From the NCBI RefSeq assembly GCF_012427845.1, contig NZ_CP038498.1, positions 4,650,001 to 4,714,000 on the forward strand: a stretch of DNA of 64,000 nucleotides, given 5' to 3'. This document shows positions 28,190-41,161 of this stretch, in pieces. The notes under the pieces are model-generated. The model worked only from the letters and a program-made list of their open reading frames with translations, was not told the DNA's origin and made no database searches. Origin of the DNA: Pectobacterium punjabense. GTDB lineage: Bacteria; Pseudomonadota; Gammaproteobacteria; Enterobacterales; Enterobacteriaceae. Each line of letters starts with the position of its first letter. Position 1 is the first letter of the stretch. The position numbers and the translations under genes are program-made.

Positions 28190-29794
28190 ATGAGCCCCAG
28201 ACGTAGTGAACGTAAAATCAACATGTTGCAGTTACTGACAGCAGGTATGCTGCCACTGCTGCTGGGATTACTGTTCACTTTTGTAGAATCCAGGTTAATG
28301 GTAAAACGCGATTTGGAAGCCACAGCGCAAATCGCAATGAATCATGCTGAGAATATTTCCACGCAGGCGTGGAAGATGGTGGATCGCCTCCAGCACTTTC
28401 ATGGTCAGTCCTGTGATGCCATCAATGATGCGCTGCAACGTCTTGGCTCGATTTTTCCTTACTTTCGCGCGATCGGCGTCACCCATAATACCGATGTCTA
28501 CTGCTCTTCAACGTTTGGCAACGCACTGACACCAATAAGTCGCGTCATTCAACAGCCGCTGCCGGATACCTATTCTGAACGCTGGAGCCTGTCAATTGCA
28601 GGCTCAGACAACGTGAGAACACGCCCTGCAATCATCTTCGTCCAGATGCCCCTCACGGGTTATGGCGCTTACACCATGGTTGACGCGCAGTACCTGATCG
28701 ATCTTATGACGGCGATCAGCCAAACCCGCGGCTATCAACTTACACTGAAGATCGGCAACGGTTACCCCATTCAAATTGGCCCGATCATTACGCTCAACTC
28801 AGGCTTATTTTCTACCTCAGCGCTTGAAATAAAATCGAGCGCTTTCCCGATAGCCCTCACGGTTACCGCACCAACTTCTCAATCTGTCGCAAACTGGAAG
28901 CAGGCGTTCTTCACGTTCTTGCCGCTGGCAATGATTCTCTCCCTGCTCTTCTTCGCGATGATGTGGTACTGGCAAAAACGTAAATTATTATTCCGCGACG
29001 AGCTCCGTAAAGGCATCGCCAAAGGCGAATTTTCCGTATATTACCAGCCCATCTATGATGCAGAATCGCAATCCTGCATCGGCGTTGAGACATTACTGCG
29101 CTGGCGGCGCAGTAATGGACAGTGGATCAGACCCGATATATTTATCTCTGCCGCCGAAGCAGAAAGCATGATTATCCCCATCACCCGGCATTTATTTGAT
29201 CTGGTCGCAGCCGATATCGCCAGTTGGCAGGTAAAACCCGGATTTCATCTGAGCCTTAACGTGGCAGCCGAGCATCTACATCACCCAAATTTCGTTTCAG
29301 ACGTACATCGGTTCGCAGAAAAAGTTGCCTCTCATTCATTAAGCATTACGCTGGAACTGACAGAACGTAACCTCATTAGCAACGGCCCTGAAGTCATACA
29401 GCGCCTGCATCAACTACGTGAAGATGGCTTTATGATCGCCATCGATGACTTCGGCACCGGCCACTGTTCACTCTCTTATCTGCAAAATTTCCCACTGGAT
29501 TGCCTGAAAATCGATCAGGGATTCGTCAGTGCCATTTCATCACCGGATGAAGAAGCCCCCATTCTTGATGCCATTATTAATTTGAGTCATCGCATCAAAC
29601 TTCAATCGATAGCAGAAGGCGTGGAAACCACGCAACAACTCATGTATTTACAACAGCACGGCGTCAAATATATACAGGGATTTCTTTATGCGAAGCCGAT
29701 GAACAATGAATCGTTGCTAGTATGGCTGCACTATCATAGTAATAAATCGATAGAGAGCTTTATGAATAAAAAAGAAGAGAGGGAAAAGAAGTAA
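28190..29794 (+). CDS. c-di-GMP phosphodiesterase with CSS-motif sensor and EAL domain
   Basis: The 534-residue protein has a first membrane span (about 12-32), a periplasmic CSS-motif domain with the CSS of VYCSS, a second span (about 243-263) and a cytoplasmic EAL domain to about residue 520. CSS sensors respond to periplasmic redox state through DsbA/DsbB. The EAL motif reads ETLLRW, keeping the metal-binding glutamate; downstream ELTERN, IDDFGTG, LKIDQGFV and AEGVET are intact, so it is probably active and lowers c-di-GMP. The start follows AAAGGAGATGTGA. It stands alone. Confidence 0.92.
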   Translation: MSPRRSERKINMLQLLTAGMLPLLLGLLFTFVESRLMVKRDLEATAQIAMNHAENISTQAWKMVDRLQHFHGQSCDAINDALQRLGSIFPYFRAIGVTHNTDVYCSSTFGNALTPISRVIQQPLPDTYSERWSLSIAGSDNVRTRPAIIFVQMPLTGYGAYTMVDAQYLIDLMTAISQTRGYQLTLKIGNGYPIQIGPIITLNSGLFSTSALEIKSSAFPIALTVTAPTSQSVANWKQAFFTFLPLAMILSLLFFAMMWYWQKRKLLFRDELRKGIAKGEFSVYYQPIYDAESQSCIGVETLLRWRRSNGQWIRPDIFISAAEAESMIIPITRHLFDLVAADIASWQVKPGFHLSLNVAAEHLHHPNFVSDVHRFAEKVASHSLSITLELTERNLISNGPEVIQRLHQLREDGFMIAIDDFGTGHCSLSYLQNFPLDCLKIDQGFVSAISSPDEEAPILDAIINLSHRIKLQSIAEGVETTQQLMYLQQHGVKYIQGFLYAKPMNNESLLVWLHYHSNKSIESFMNKKEEREKK

Positions 29795-29838
29795 TAACCG
29801 GCAGAAGCTCGTCCACCGGTTTTCTATATTCAGACAAA

Positions 29839-30369
29839 TTAGAAACGATAGCCGACGCCAATATTAAAGCTATCTACACGCGTTTCGTAGATTTTCGTGC
29901 CTTCGTAGCCAATATCAATTGCCCAGTTTGCTACCGGTGTGATTTGGATACCAGCGCCGTAAGCAAAGCGGGTTTCTTTCTCGCTGCCTGAATCAGCAAA
30001 AGTGCCGTAATCGTATTTCCAATCCACTTTTCCATGACCAACACCTGCAAGGCCATAAACACTAACGACATCGTTAAAACGATAGGATGGCCCAGCCATC
30101 AAGGAATAATATTTAAGTTTAGTCGTATCGTAGGAATTGAAGTCACGATCATAATACTCTTCTTTTGCCCCCAGATAAGTGAAAGAAGCAATAATTCCTA
30201 GAGCGGAATCACCCTGATAGTGATATTTTGCCGTAATCCCTTTTGGATCTTTAAAGTCATCAACTTTCGCCTGGGCATAACCCAATGATACCGTTTGTGT
30301 CGCCTGAGCAGCAGACATTCCCATGGCACAAGCAATCAGAGTGGAAAGCAGCAGTGTTGTTTTTTTCAT
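29839..30369 (-). CDS. Ail/OmpX-family outer-membrane protein
   Basis: The 176-residue protein has a signal peptide (MKKTTLLLSTLIACAMGMSAAQA) and an 8-strand beta-barrel with alternating hydrophobics, ending in GVGYRF. The YGLAGVGHGKV and FAYGAGIQITP stretches match the OmpX/Ail/Lom group, which influences adhesion, serum resistance and envelope stress. The start at 30369 is chosen because of the signal peptide; the frame is open upstream to 30501. OmpX itself is usually elsewhere, so no symbol is given. Confidence 0.88.
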   Translation of the reverse strand: MKKTTLLLSTLIACAMGMSAAQATQTVSLGYAQAKVDDFKDPKGITAKYHYQGDSALGIIASFTYLGAKEEYYDRDFNSYDTTKLKYYSLMAGPSYRFNDVVSVYGLAGVGHGKVDWKYDYGTFADSGSEKETRFAYGAGIQITPVANWAIDIGYEGTKIYETRVDSFNIGVGYRF

Positions 30370-30739
30370 GATAGAAACATCTTCCATGTTTGAATAAAAA
30401 GACGGCTTCAACAAAGCGAATAGGTAAGTATCGCGAATGTTGACCGCACATAAACTTACATTTAAATACGGTGAGGTAAAGCCTGTATTATTTTCAAACA
30501 CCTGAGGGAGTTTTTGTTTTTAATCATTAAAAAACAAAAAGATACATATTATCCAGGAAGATTAACGCATGCTTTTCCGCTCTATTTTTGGGAACATTCC
30601 GAACTGAAAACAAAGGAAATAGAGCAATTCCCAACGCCAAGTAACGTTGATATAAGAATCTTTTTTTACAAAGGAATAAGGTGAAATCAGAGAGTATCGG
30701 AAAATAAAATAAGAGGGGATTATCTATTGAGAAATAAAG

Positions 30740-30816
30740 TGGTCGGCGAGAGAGGATTCGAACCTCCGACCCACTGGTCCCAAACCAGTTGCGCTACCAA
30801 GCTGCGCTACTCGCCG
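30740..30816 (-). tRNA. proM: tRNA-Pro (anticodon TGG)
   Basis: The minus strand folds as a 77-base tRNA: acceptor stem CGGCGAG / CTCGCCG, anticodon stem-loop ACTGGTTTGGGACCAGT with anticodon TGG, T-arm GGAGGTTCGAATCCTC, and an encoded 3' ACCA. The sequence matches proM of E. coli as I remember it. It lies between the Ail/OmpX gene and eptB. In E. coli a proline tRNA is also next to eptB, though there it is proK. Confidence 0.97.
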
Positions 30817-30948
30817 AATGCGGGCGCATATTACTGCTACCTCATTGAAGCGTCAATCCCTTTTTCACAAAAGGATTCCGGCTGCCGTTAAAGTATCCAT
30901 CCCTTGTATTTACAAGCCTGAAATCGACGTCCTTGTCCGTGATTCATG

Positions 30949-32628
30949 TCAATCAGCAGGTTTCTGACACCAATTATTCTTAGGATTAATACCGCCGTCA
31001 GGCGACGTGTATCCCAAACATCCAAGAATCGTATCAAACAACTCTTCATGGCGATGTGTTTTACCAACGCGCTGCTGGGCTTTTAACTGCTCAAATGCAT
31101 GTAAATTATCGGCGTCAGCCAGAAATTTATCCGATGTCCACACCATCATCGGTGAACGGAACTGCTCAGGTGGTGCCATCTGACGCGGCGTGCCGTGCAA
31201 ATGGTAGTTATCATCAATAGACTCACCGTGATCGGAGGCATAAAACACGATCGCTTTCTTGTCCCGCACCTGATCGATGACGCTATCAATAAAGCTATCG
31301 GTATAGAGCACGCTATTGTCAAAAGCATTAATCAACTGCTCACGCGAACAGGAGGCATCAACGCCCATACATTCTGGCTGATAGCGCGCATAGCTGCGGG
31401 GATATCGCATGGAATACAGATAGTGAGAGCCTTTGGTATGCAACACAATCAGATGCTTACCTTGAGGGTAGCGTGCCAGCGACTCCTTGACCTCATCAAC
31501 TAGCAACATATCCTGCACCGATTTGCCGTCATTCTGTTTCTCTGACGCGATCATTTCTCGGAAGGAATAGTTGTTCGCCTCAATGCTATTGTAAAACCAC
31601 ACCTCACTTTGCATCGCAAACAGTTCGGAGGTAAAGCCCAGCTCTTTCATTACGGCAAAGACGTTCTGTTCTTTTAGCGTTCGCTGCGGGTTGTCTTCCG
31701 TACCGCCTTCTCGCACAAACATACAGCGCATGGAAAGTTTGGTCGAGGTATCACATGATTGGCCACGGAATGCGACCAGATTTTTTTCTTTTGATAACTT
31801 CGGCGTCGTATCTCGCTCGTAGCCTAACAGCCCCATATGATCCCAACGGGTTGTTTCACCAATAATGAAAACCACGTAAGTATCATCAATACCTTTCGGC
31901 GGGACATAGGTAAAATGCTGAGCGGGGTCAAAAAGATTGGAGGAATCCTGACTCTCGTCATACTTGGTGTATGCAAATAACCCTAACGCAGATAACCAGT
32001 TAGAAGGCAAATAAGAATGAGCCACAACGCCGCCATAACTAGGTAAATCCACATTGGATTCTCGTTCAGACACCGACTGAGCCTTGTCCATATAGCGAAG
32101 TGGCATCCACACGAGTGCAACGACAGCGACAAGAACCAAAAGAGGAATCAAACGCTTCCCTGGCGATTTAAGTTGTTCGATCAACGTATCACGCAGTGAG
32201 TTCTTCCAGATCAAAAATAATGGCAACGCACTCACCACTAGCATCCATAGGAAAAAACGAAAGCCGATAACTTCTTTAGAAAGATCAATATCCGTGGTCA
32301 TGACTGCTGCAACAATCCCATAGCCAATCACGACATTGAAAAACGTCATGTAATAACTAGCGGAAACAGAAATCAGCACTAAAAGAGAAGCGATAATCCG
32401 ATAAAAACGGCGTCCCCCAAGTGAAATAATTCTCATCAGGAAAAAGGTGAATAAGATACTTGCTGTCAATTCGACAAGAGCGGGAATAAGCGTTGGAATC
32501 TGGCTGCCAGCAGAGAGTGAAAAATAATCAAATCGGCGGTAATACACTGAGATATTGAGAAAAAGACCAATATAGATTGCCAGGACAAACGATAACTTGG
32601 GTTGCGAAAAAGATGCTACAAACTTCAT
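30949..32628 (-). CDS. eptB: Kdo2-lipid A phosphoethanolamine 7''-transferase
   Basis: EptB adds phosphoethanolamine to the outer Kdo of lipopolysaccharide on the periplasmic face. The 559-residue protein has about five N-terminal membrane spans and a C-terminal sulfatase-like domain with the nucleophile threonine in VVFIIGETTRWDHMG, plus YASDHGESIDDNYHLHG for metal binding. Long blocks (TTDIDLSKEV, LPSYGGVVAHSYLPSNWLSALGL, CLGYTSPDGGIN) match E. coli EptB. In E. coli it is controlled by sigma E and the MgrR RNA; no such site was checked here. Confidence 0.95.
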   Translation of the reverse strand: MKFVASFSQPKLSFVLAIYIGLFLNISVYYRRFDYFSLSAGSQIPTLIPALVELTASILFTFFLMRIISLGGRRFYRIIASLLVLISVSASYYMTFFNVVIGYGIVAAVMTTDIDLSKEVIGFRFFLWMLVVSALPLFLIWKNSLRDTLIEQLKSPGKRLIPLLVLVAVVALVWMPLRYMDKAQSVSERESNVDLPSYGGVVAHSYLPSNWLSALGLFAYTKYDESQDSSNLFDPAQHFTYVPPKGIDDTYVVFIIGETTRWDHMGLLGYERDTTPKLSKEKNLVAFRGQSCDTSTKLSMRCMFVREGGTEDNPQRTLKEQNVFAVMKELGFTSELFAMQSEVWFYNSIEANNYSFREMIASEKQNDGKSVQDMLLVDEVKESLARYPQGKHLIVLHTKGSHYLYSMRYPRSYARYQPECMGVDASCSREQLINAFDNSVLYTDSFIDSVIDQVRDKKAIVFYASDHGESIDDNYHLHGTPRQMAPPEQFRSPMMVWTSDKFLADADNLHAFEQLKAQQRVGKTHRHEELFDTILGCLGYTSPDGGINPKNNWCQKPAD

Positions 32629-32882
32629 TATGACAAGTGCTCCAACAAACCTTTCTTATTATCTGAAGATATACGACAACATCCCTATGCTTGAGTTCAA
32701 CGAAAATAATCAGACGCTCAGGCTTTTTTATATCGCAAAACAGCAAATAGGCTTAGACCGTTAATGAGTAAATATTACTTATAATGAAGTGAAGGAAACA
32801 GGAAAAAACTGTTCTTTTATGTGAATGAATCCACGAAAAAATAAACTGCGTGACCCAACATGTTCTAAGAAAACACGACCAA

Positions 32883-35517
<2,635 letters not shown>

Positions 35518-35570
35518 CGCCTCTTTCAGTATGATGCCCAGTCATTTTATTTCCTGTGGAGTAGCACATT

Positions 35571-35846
35571 ATGGCACGCGTAACTGTTCAAGACGCTGTA
35601 GAGAAAATTGGTAACCGTTTTGACCTGGTGTTGGTCGCTGCTCGTCGCGCCCGTCAAATCCAGACTGGCGGCAAAGATCCGTTGGTTCCTGAAGAAAACG
35701 ATAAGTACACCGTGATCGCACTGCGTGAGATCGAAGAAGGTCTGATCAACAACCAAATTCTGGATGTTCGTGACCGTCAGGAACAGCAAGAGCAGGAAGC
35801 CGCAGAGATTCAAGCGGTCACCGCAATTGCTGAAGGCCGCCGTTAA
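35571..35846 (+). CDS. rpoZ: RNA polymerase omega subunit
   Basis: The 91-residue protein [29 protein letters not shown] is the omega subunit, which helps assemble RNA polymerase and forms part of a ppGpp site. The start has the ribosome binding site TGTGGAGTA. The spoT start lies 18 bases after its stop. Confidence 0.97.
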   Translation: MARVTVQDAVEKIGNRFDLVLVAARRARQIQTGGKDPLVPEENDKYTVIALREIEEGLINNQILDVRDRQEQQEQEAAEIQAVTAIAEGRR

Positions 35847-35864
35847 TCACACCACGAGTCGCCC

Positions 35865-37964
35865 TTGTACATTTTTGAAAGCCTTAATCTGCTGATTCAA
35901 CGTTATCTTCCCGAAGATCAGATCAAACGTTTACAGCAGGCTTACTTAGTTGCACGTGATGCTCACGAGGGGCAGACTCGCTCCAGCGGTGAACCCTATA
36001 TCACACACCCTGTTGCCGTCGCCTGCATTCTGGCGGAGATGCGTCTCGATTACGAAACGCTGATGGCAGCACTGCTGCATGATGTCATAGAGGACACCCC
36101 CGCCACCTATCAGGACATGGAACAGCTTTTTGGTAAAAGCGTTGCTGAACTGGTAGAGGGCGTATCCAAGCTGGACAAACTGAAGTTCCGCGATAAGAAA
36201 GAAGCGCAGGCTGAAAACTTTCGCAAAATGATCATGGCGATGGTGCAGGACATTCGCGTCATCCTGATCAAACTTGCAGACCGTACCCATAACATGCGCA
36301 CGCTGGGTTCATTACGCCCAGACAAACGTCGCCGCATTGCCCGTGAAACGCTGGAAATATACAGCCCACTGGCACACCGACTGGGTATTCATCACCTCAA
36401 AACCGAGCTGGAAGAGCTGGGTTTTGAGGCGCTGTATCCGAACCGCTATCGCGTCATTAAAGAGGTCGTTAAGGCCGCACGCGGTAATCGCAAGGAAATG
36501 ATTCAGAAAATCCTATCGGAAATCGAAGGTCGTTTGACAGAAGCAGGGATTGCCTGCCGCGTCAGCGGTCGCGAAAAGCACCTGTACTCCATCTACTGCA
36601 AAATGCACCTGAAAGAGCAGCGTTTTCACTCCATCATGGATATCTACGCGTTTCGGGTCATCGTCAAAGAATTGGATACTTGCTATCGCGTGCTCGGTCA
36701 GGTTCACAGCCTGTATAAACCGCGCCCAGGCCGGGTGAAAGATTATATCGCCATTCCCAAAGCCAACGGCTATCAGTCGCTGCACACGTCTCTGATTGGT
36801 CCGCACGGCGTACCGGTCGAAGTACAGATTCGTACCGACGACATGGATCAAATGGCGGAAATGGGTGTTGCCGCGCACTGGGCCTATAAAGAAGGCGAGA
36901 GCAGCACTACCGCACAGGTACGCGCTCAACGCTGGATGCAAAGCCTGCTGGAACTCCAACAAAGTGCTGGCAGCTCGTTTGAATTTATCGAAAGCGTTAA
37001 GTCCGATCTCTTCCCTGACGAGATGTACGTCTTTACGCCGGAAGGCCGCATTGTGGAACTCCCCGCTGGCGCGACGCCTGTCGATTTCGCCTACGCGGTG
37101 CACACTGATATCGGCCACGCCTGCGTCGGTGCACGCGTTGACCGTCAGCCTTACCCGCTGTCACAGTCGCTTACCAGCGGCCAAACCGTTGAAATCATTA
37201 CCGCACCGGGCGCCAGACCAAATGCCGCATGGCTTAACTTTGTGGTTAGCTCCAGAGCGCGTTCCAAAATCCGCCAGATGCTGAAAAACCTCAAACGTGA
37301 TGATTCCGTGAGTCTCGGACGTCGTTTACTGAACCACGCATTAGGCAACGGCCGCAAACTCTCCGATATCCCTGAAAAGTCGGTTCAGTTGGAGCTTGAG
37401 CGCATGAAGCTCGCTACGCTGGACGATCTGATGGCGGAAATTGGTATGGGTAATGCCATGAGCGTTGTCGTGGCGAAAAATCTGCTGAACGAGCAATCTG
37501 AATTGGGAACCACTGGGCTGCGCAAGCTGCCAATCAAAGGCGCAGATGGCGTGATGCTTTCCTTCGCCAAATGCTGTCGCCCCATCCCAGGCGATCCGAT
37601 CATTGCCCACGTCAGCCCCGGTAAAGGGCTGGTGATTCACCATGAATCCTGTCGCAACATTCGCGGCTATCAGAAAGAACCTGAGAAATTCATGGCGGTA
37701 GAGTGGGATAAGGTGACAGAACAAGAGTTCATCGCTGAGATCAAAGTGGATATGTTCAACCATCAGGGCGCACTAGCGAATCTGACGGCAGCGATTAACG
37801 CCGCGAACTCCAATATTCAGAGCATCAATACGGAAGAGAGGGACGGCCGCGTATACAGCGCCTTTATCCGCCTCACTACCCTTGATCGCGTTCATTTGGC
37901 TAATATTATGCGTAAAATTCGCGTAATGCCGGATGTCATCAAAGTTAACCGTAACCGAAATTAG
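35865..37964 (+). CDS. spoT: Bifunctional (p)ppGpp synthetase/hydrolase SpoT
   Basis: SpoT hydrolyses and weakly makes (p)ppGpp in response to carbon, fatty-acid and iron stress. The 699-residue protein has an HD hydrolase domain (HDVIEDTP, histidine 72 and aspartate 73), a synthetase domain (RPGRVKDYIAIPKANGYQSLH), a TGS domain (FTPEGRIVELPAGATPVDFAYA) and a C-terminal ACT domain. The start codon is TTG, as in E. coli spoT. A five-base gap leads to trmH. Confidence 0.96.
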   Translation: MYIFESLNLLIQRYLPEDQIKRLQQAYLVARDAHEGQTRSSGEPYITHPVAVACILAEMRLDYETLMAALLHDVIEDTPATYQDMEQLFGKSVAELVEGVSKLDKLKFRDKKEAQAENFRKMIMAMVQDIRVILIKLADRTHNMRTLGSLRPDKRRRIARETLEIYSPLAHRLGIHHLKTELEELGFEALYPNRYRVIKEVVKAARGNRKEMIQKILSEIEGRLTEAGIACRVSGREKHLYSIYCKMHLKEQRFHSIMDIYAFRVIVKELDTCYRVLGQVHSLYKPRPGRVKDYIAIPKANGYQSLHTSLIGPHGVPVEVQIRTDDMDQMAEMGVAAHWAYKEGESSTTAQVRAQRWMQSLLELQQSAGSSFEFIESVKSDLFPDEMYVFTPEGRIVELPAGATPVDFAYAVHTDIGHACVGARVDRQPYPLSQSLTSGQTVEIITAPGARPNAAWLNFVVSSRARSKIRQMLKNLKRDDSVSLGRRLLNHALGNGRKLSDIPEKSVQLELERMKLATLDDLMAEIGMGNAMSVVVAKNLLNEQSELGTTGLRKLPIKGADGVMLSFAKCCRPIPGDPIIAHVSPGKGLVIHHESCRNIRGYQKEPEKFMAVEWDKVTEQEFIAEIKVDMFNHQGALANLTAAINAANSNIQSINTEERDGRVYSAFIRLTTLDRVHLANIMRKIRVMPDVIKVNRNRN

Positions 37965-37969
37965 CCGTC

Positions 37970-38662
37970 ATGACTCCTCAACGTTATGCACGCATAAAAG
38001 AAATGCTGAACGGCCGTCAGCCCGATCTGACGATTTGCATGGAGCAGGTGCATAAACCGCATAATATTTCTGCCGTGATCCGCACTGCGGATGCTGTCGG
38101 CGTACATCAGGTTCATGCCATTTGGCCCACCAGCCGAATGAAAACGCTGGTTTCCTCCGCTGCGGGCAGTAATAGCTGGGTAGAAGTTAAAACCCATCGC
38201 ACCATACATGATGCGGTCGGCCATCTGAAGGATGAGGGGATGCAGGTTCTGGCGACCAATTTGTCTGAACATGCGGTCGATTTTCGGGAAATTGATTACA
38301 CCCTACCGACCTGTATTCTGCTCGGACAAGAAAAAACCGGAATTACTGCCGAAGCGCTCAAACTGGCCGATCGGGATATTATCATTCCGATGACCGGCAT
38401 GGTGCAGTCGCTGAATGTCTCCGTGGCCTCAGCATTGATCCTGTATGAAGCACAGCGCCAGCGCCAGATCGCTGGCATGTATCAGCGTGAAGACAGCCCG
38501 TTGAATGAAGAAGAGCAGCAGCGCCTGCTGTTTGAAGGGGGTTATCCGGTACTGGCGCGCGTCGCAAAACGTAAAGGACTACCTCGCCCTTATATTGACC
38601 ATCAGGGTCAGATTGTAGCGGATACCCCGTGGTGGGCCGCGATGCAATCGTCGGAGTGCTGA
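37970..38662 (+). CDS. trmH: tRNA (guanosine18-2'-O)-methyltransferase TrmH
   Basis: TrmH (SpoU) methylates G18 of tRNA. The 230-residue protein has the SPOUT-fold signatures HKPHNISAVIRTADAVGVHQ, LLGQEKTGIT and IPMTGMVQSLNVSVASAL, the knot region that binds AdoMet. It overlaps the recG start by one base (TGATG) and follows spoT by five bases. Confidence 0.96.
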   Translation: MTPQRYARIKEMLNGRQPDLTICMEQVHKPHNISAVIRTADAVGVHQVHAIWPTSRMKTLVSSAAGSNSWVEVKTHRTIHDAVGHLKDEGMQVLATNLSEHAVDFREIDYTLPTCILLGQEKTGITAEALKLADRDIIIPMTGMVQSLNVSVASALILYEAQRQRQIAGMYQREDSPLNEEEQQRLLFEGGYPVLARVAKRKGLPRPYIDHQGQIVADTPWWAAMQSSEC

Positions 38663-40743
38663 TGAAAGGCCGCCTGCTAAACACCCAACCGCTAAGCACA
38701 CTTGCCGGCGTGGGTGCCAGTCAGGCAGCAAAACTCGCCCGACTCGGGCTAGAAACCGTGCAGGATTTATTGCTGCATTTGCCCCTGCGTTACGAAGACC
38801 GCACGCACCTTTACCCGATTGGTGACCTCCTTCCCGGCATGTATGCCACCGTGGAAGGTGAAATCCTACGCAACGACATCACCTTTGGCAGCCGGCGTAT
38901 GCTGACCTGCCAAATCAGCGACGGCAGCGGCATGCTGACCATGCGTTTCTTTAATTTCAGCGCAGCGATGAAAAACAGCCTCGCGCCGGGGCAACGTGTT
39001 ACCGCTTATGGCGAAATCAAGCGCGGTAAAATCGGCGCAGAAATCATCCATCCTGAATACCGTGTTCAGGGGGATAATACCCAAGTTGAGCTACAGGAAT
39101 CGCTGACGCCTGTTTACCCCTCCACAGAGGGCATTCGTCAGGCGACCCTGCGCAAACTCACCGATCAGGCGCTGGAGCTACTCACCGCAAACCACATCGA
39201 TGAATTACTGCCTGAATCACTGAGCCGATCGCTCATTAGCCTACCGGACGCGCTGCGCACGTTACATCGTCCCTCACCGGATATGCAGCTCAGCGAGCTT
39301 GAGCATGGGAAACACCCAGCGCAGCAGCGGCTGATTATGGAAGAATTGCTGGCGCATAACCTGAGCCTGCTCGCCGTACGAGCAGGGGAACAGCGCCATA
39401 AAGCTTCGCCGCTACCCGCTAAAGACAGCTTGAAACAGCAACTGCTCTCCGCCCTACCGTTCACCCCTACGCAGGCACAAGATCGTGTCGTGGCGGAGAT
39501 CGAAACGGATATGGCGAAAGATTTCCCGATGATGCGTCTGGTACAGGGTGACGTGGGTTCAGGGAAAACACTGGTCGCCGCGTTGGCCGCATTACGTGCT
39601 ATTGCCAATGGCAAGCAGGTCGCGCTAATGGCACCAACAGAGCTATTGGCCGAACAGCACGCTCATAACTTCCGTCAGTGGTTTGAACCGCTAGGGCTTG
39701 AAGTCGGCTGGCTGGCTGGCAAACAAAAAGGAAAAGCGCGTCAGGCGCAGCAGGACGCCATTGCTAACGGTCAGGTTTCCATGGTTGTCGGGACCCACGC
39801 CATTTTCCAGCAACAGGTGAAATTCAACGGGCTGGCCTTGGTCATCATTGACGAACAGCATCGCTTTGGCGTTCATCAACGCCTTGCTCTGTGGGAAAAA
39901 GGCGAAGAACAAGGCTTTCATCCTCATCAACTGATTATGACCGCCACCCCTATTCCCCGGACGCTGGCGATGACGGCCTATGCCGATCTGGATACCTCAG
40001 TTATTGATGAGCTACCGCCGGGCAGAACCCCTGTCACCACGGTCGCCATACCAGATTCACGCCGCAGCGACATCATCGAACGAGTGAATAGCGCCTGTCA
40101 GCAGGAAGGTCGGCAGGCTTACTGGGTCTGTACACTGATTGAAGAATCCGACCTCTTGGAAGCACAGGCAGCGGAAGCCACCAGCGAAGAACTGAAGGCT
40201 GCGCTACCGAATCTCAAGGTTGGGTTGGTTCATGGCCGCATGAAAGCGCAGGAAAAGCAGGCGGTGATGCAGGCTTTCAAACAGGGTGAACTGCAACTTC
40301 TGGTGGCAACAACCGTCATCGAGGTCGGTGTCGATGTACCCAATGCCAGCCTGATGATCATTGAGAACCCGGAGCGTCTGGGTCTGGCGCAATTGCACCA
40401 ATTACGTGGTCGCGTTGGGCGCGGTGCGGTGGCATCCCACTGTGTGTTGCTCTACAAAACACCGATGAGCAAAACCGCACAAAAACGACTTCAGGTTCTA
40501 CGCGATAGCAATGACGGCTTTGTCATCGCCCAGCGCGATCTGGAAATTCGCGGACCAGGGGAATTATTGGGTACGCGGCAAACGGGCAATGCCGAGTTCA
40601 AAGTGGCCGATCTTCTGCGCGATCGGGATTTGATCCCACAGGTACACCGCGTTGCCCGCCATCTGCATGAGCACTATCCCGAGCACGCCATTGCGCTCAT
40701 CGAACGCTGGCTACCCGAGCGGGTACGCTACACAAACGCCTGA
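38662..40743 (+). CDS. recG: ATP-dependent DNA helicase RecG
   Basis: RecG remodels stalled forks and recombination junctions. The 693-residue length, from the ATG at 38662 (MKGRLLNTQPLSTLAGVG), equals that of E. coli. The wedge domain is N-terminal; helicase motifs include VQGDVGSGKTLVAAL (Walker A), IDEQHRFG (DEQH box), MTATPIPRTL and QLRGRVGRG. An upstream in-frame ATG at 38629 lies inside trmH and is rejected, since TGATG coupling to trmH explains the start. Confidence 0.97.
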   Translation: MKGRLLNTQPLSTLAGVGASQAAKLARLGLETVQDLLLHLPLRYEDRTHLYPIGDLLPGMYATVEGEILRNDITFGSRRMLTCQISDGSGMLTMRFFNFSAAMKNSLAPGQRVTAYGEIKRGKIGAEIIHPEYRVQGDNTQVELQESLTPVYPSTEGIRQATLRKLTDQALELLTANHIDELLPESLSRSLISLPDALRTLHRPSPDMQLSELEHGKHPAQQRLIMEELLAHNLSLLAVRAGEQRHKASPLPAKDSLKQQLLSALPFTPTQAQDRVVAEIETDMAKDFPMMRLVQGDVGSGKTLVAALAALRAIANGKQVALMAPTELLAEQHAHNFRQWFEPLGLEVGWLAGKQKGKARQAQQDAIANGQVSMVVGTHAIFQQQVKFNGLALVIIDEQHRFGVHQRLALWEKGEEQGFHPHQLIMTATPIPRTLAMTAYADLDTSVIDELPPGRTPVTTVAIPDSRRSDIIERVNSACQQEGRQAYWVCTLIEESDLLEAQAAEATSEELKAALPNLKVGLVHGRMKAQEKQAVMQAFKQGELQLLVATTVIEVGVDVPNASLMIIENPERLGLAQLHQLRGRVGRGAVASHCVLLYKTPMSKTAQKRLQVLRDSNDGFVIAQRDLEIRGPGELLGTRQTGNAEFKVADLLRDRDLIPQVHRVARHLHEHYPEHAIALIERWLPERVRYTNA

Positions 40744-40776
40744 TGATATCAGCTATATTTTTAGATTTTAAAAATA

Positions 40777-41160
40777 CTATATTTTAACAAAAGTGACGGT
40801 TCCAATACGCGATTCTGGGTTTTCCAGTTGAGATATATATTTATTGAAAATAATTCTATTCCTTAGCAAGGAATTAGCTCCATTCAAAATAAACTTCTCT
40901 TCTTTAGATAAATTTTTAGATCCATTTATCTCTGTAGATACGTCAAGTTTATTATTTGTAAAATTTTCAATAAAAACATTAAAAACATTTTTCCCCGTTT
41001 GTGCGCTGACAAGAGAAACAGATGAATTATTTTTCTTATTATACTCGTCAGTGGCTGTTTTTAATATTTCATTGAAAACTCCATTTTTTTTATCACGTTG
41101 AATTTTCCATGTATTATCAACACCTTGGAGTCGAGAAAAACCATTGATATCATTAGACAT
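40777..41160 (-). CDS. Hypothetical protein, fourth gene of the C39 peptidase operon
   Basis: I do not recognise this 127-residue protein. It has no signal peptide and no membrane segment, is rich in asparagine, lysine and serine, and has no cysteine. It starts one base after the stop of the C39 peptidase gene, with a G-rich ribosome binding site (GGGGGG) inside the end of that gene. Low GC content matches the rest of the operon. It could be a cytoplasmic partner or immunity-type protein, but nothing in the sequence shows this. Confidence 0.65.
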   Translation of the reverse strand: MSNDINGFSRLQGVDNTWKIQRDKKNGVFNEILKTATDEYNKKNNSSVSLVSAQTGKNVFNVFIENFTNNKLDVSTEINGSKNLSKEEKFILNGANSLLRNRIIFNKYISQLENPESRIGTVTFVKI

Positions 41161-41161
41161 A

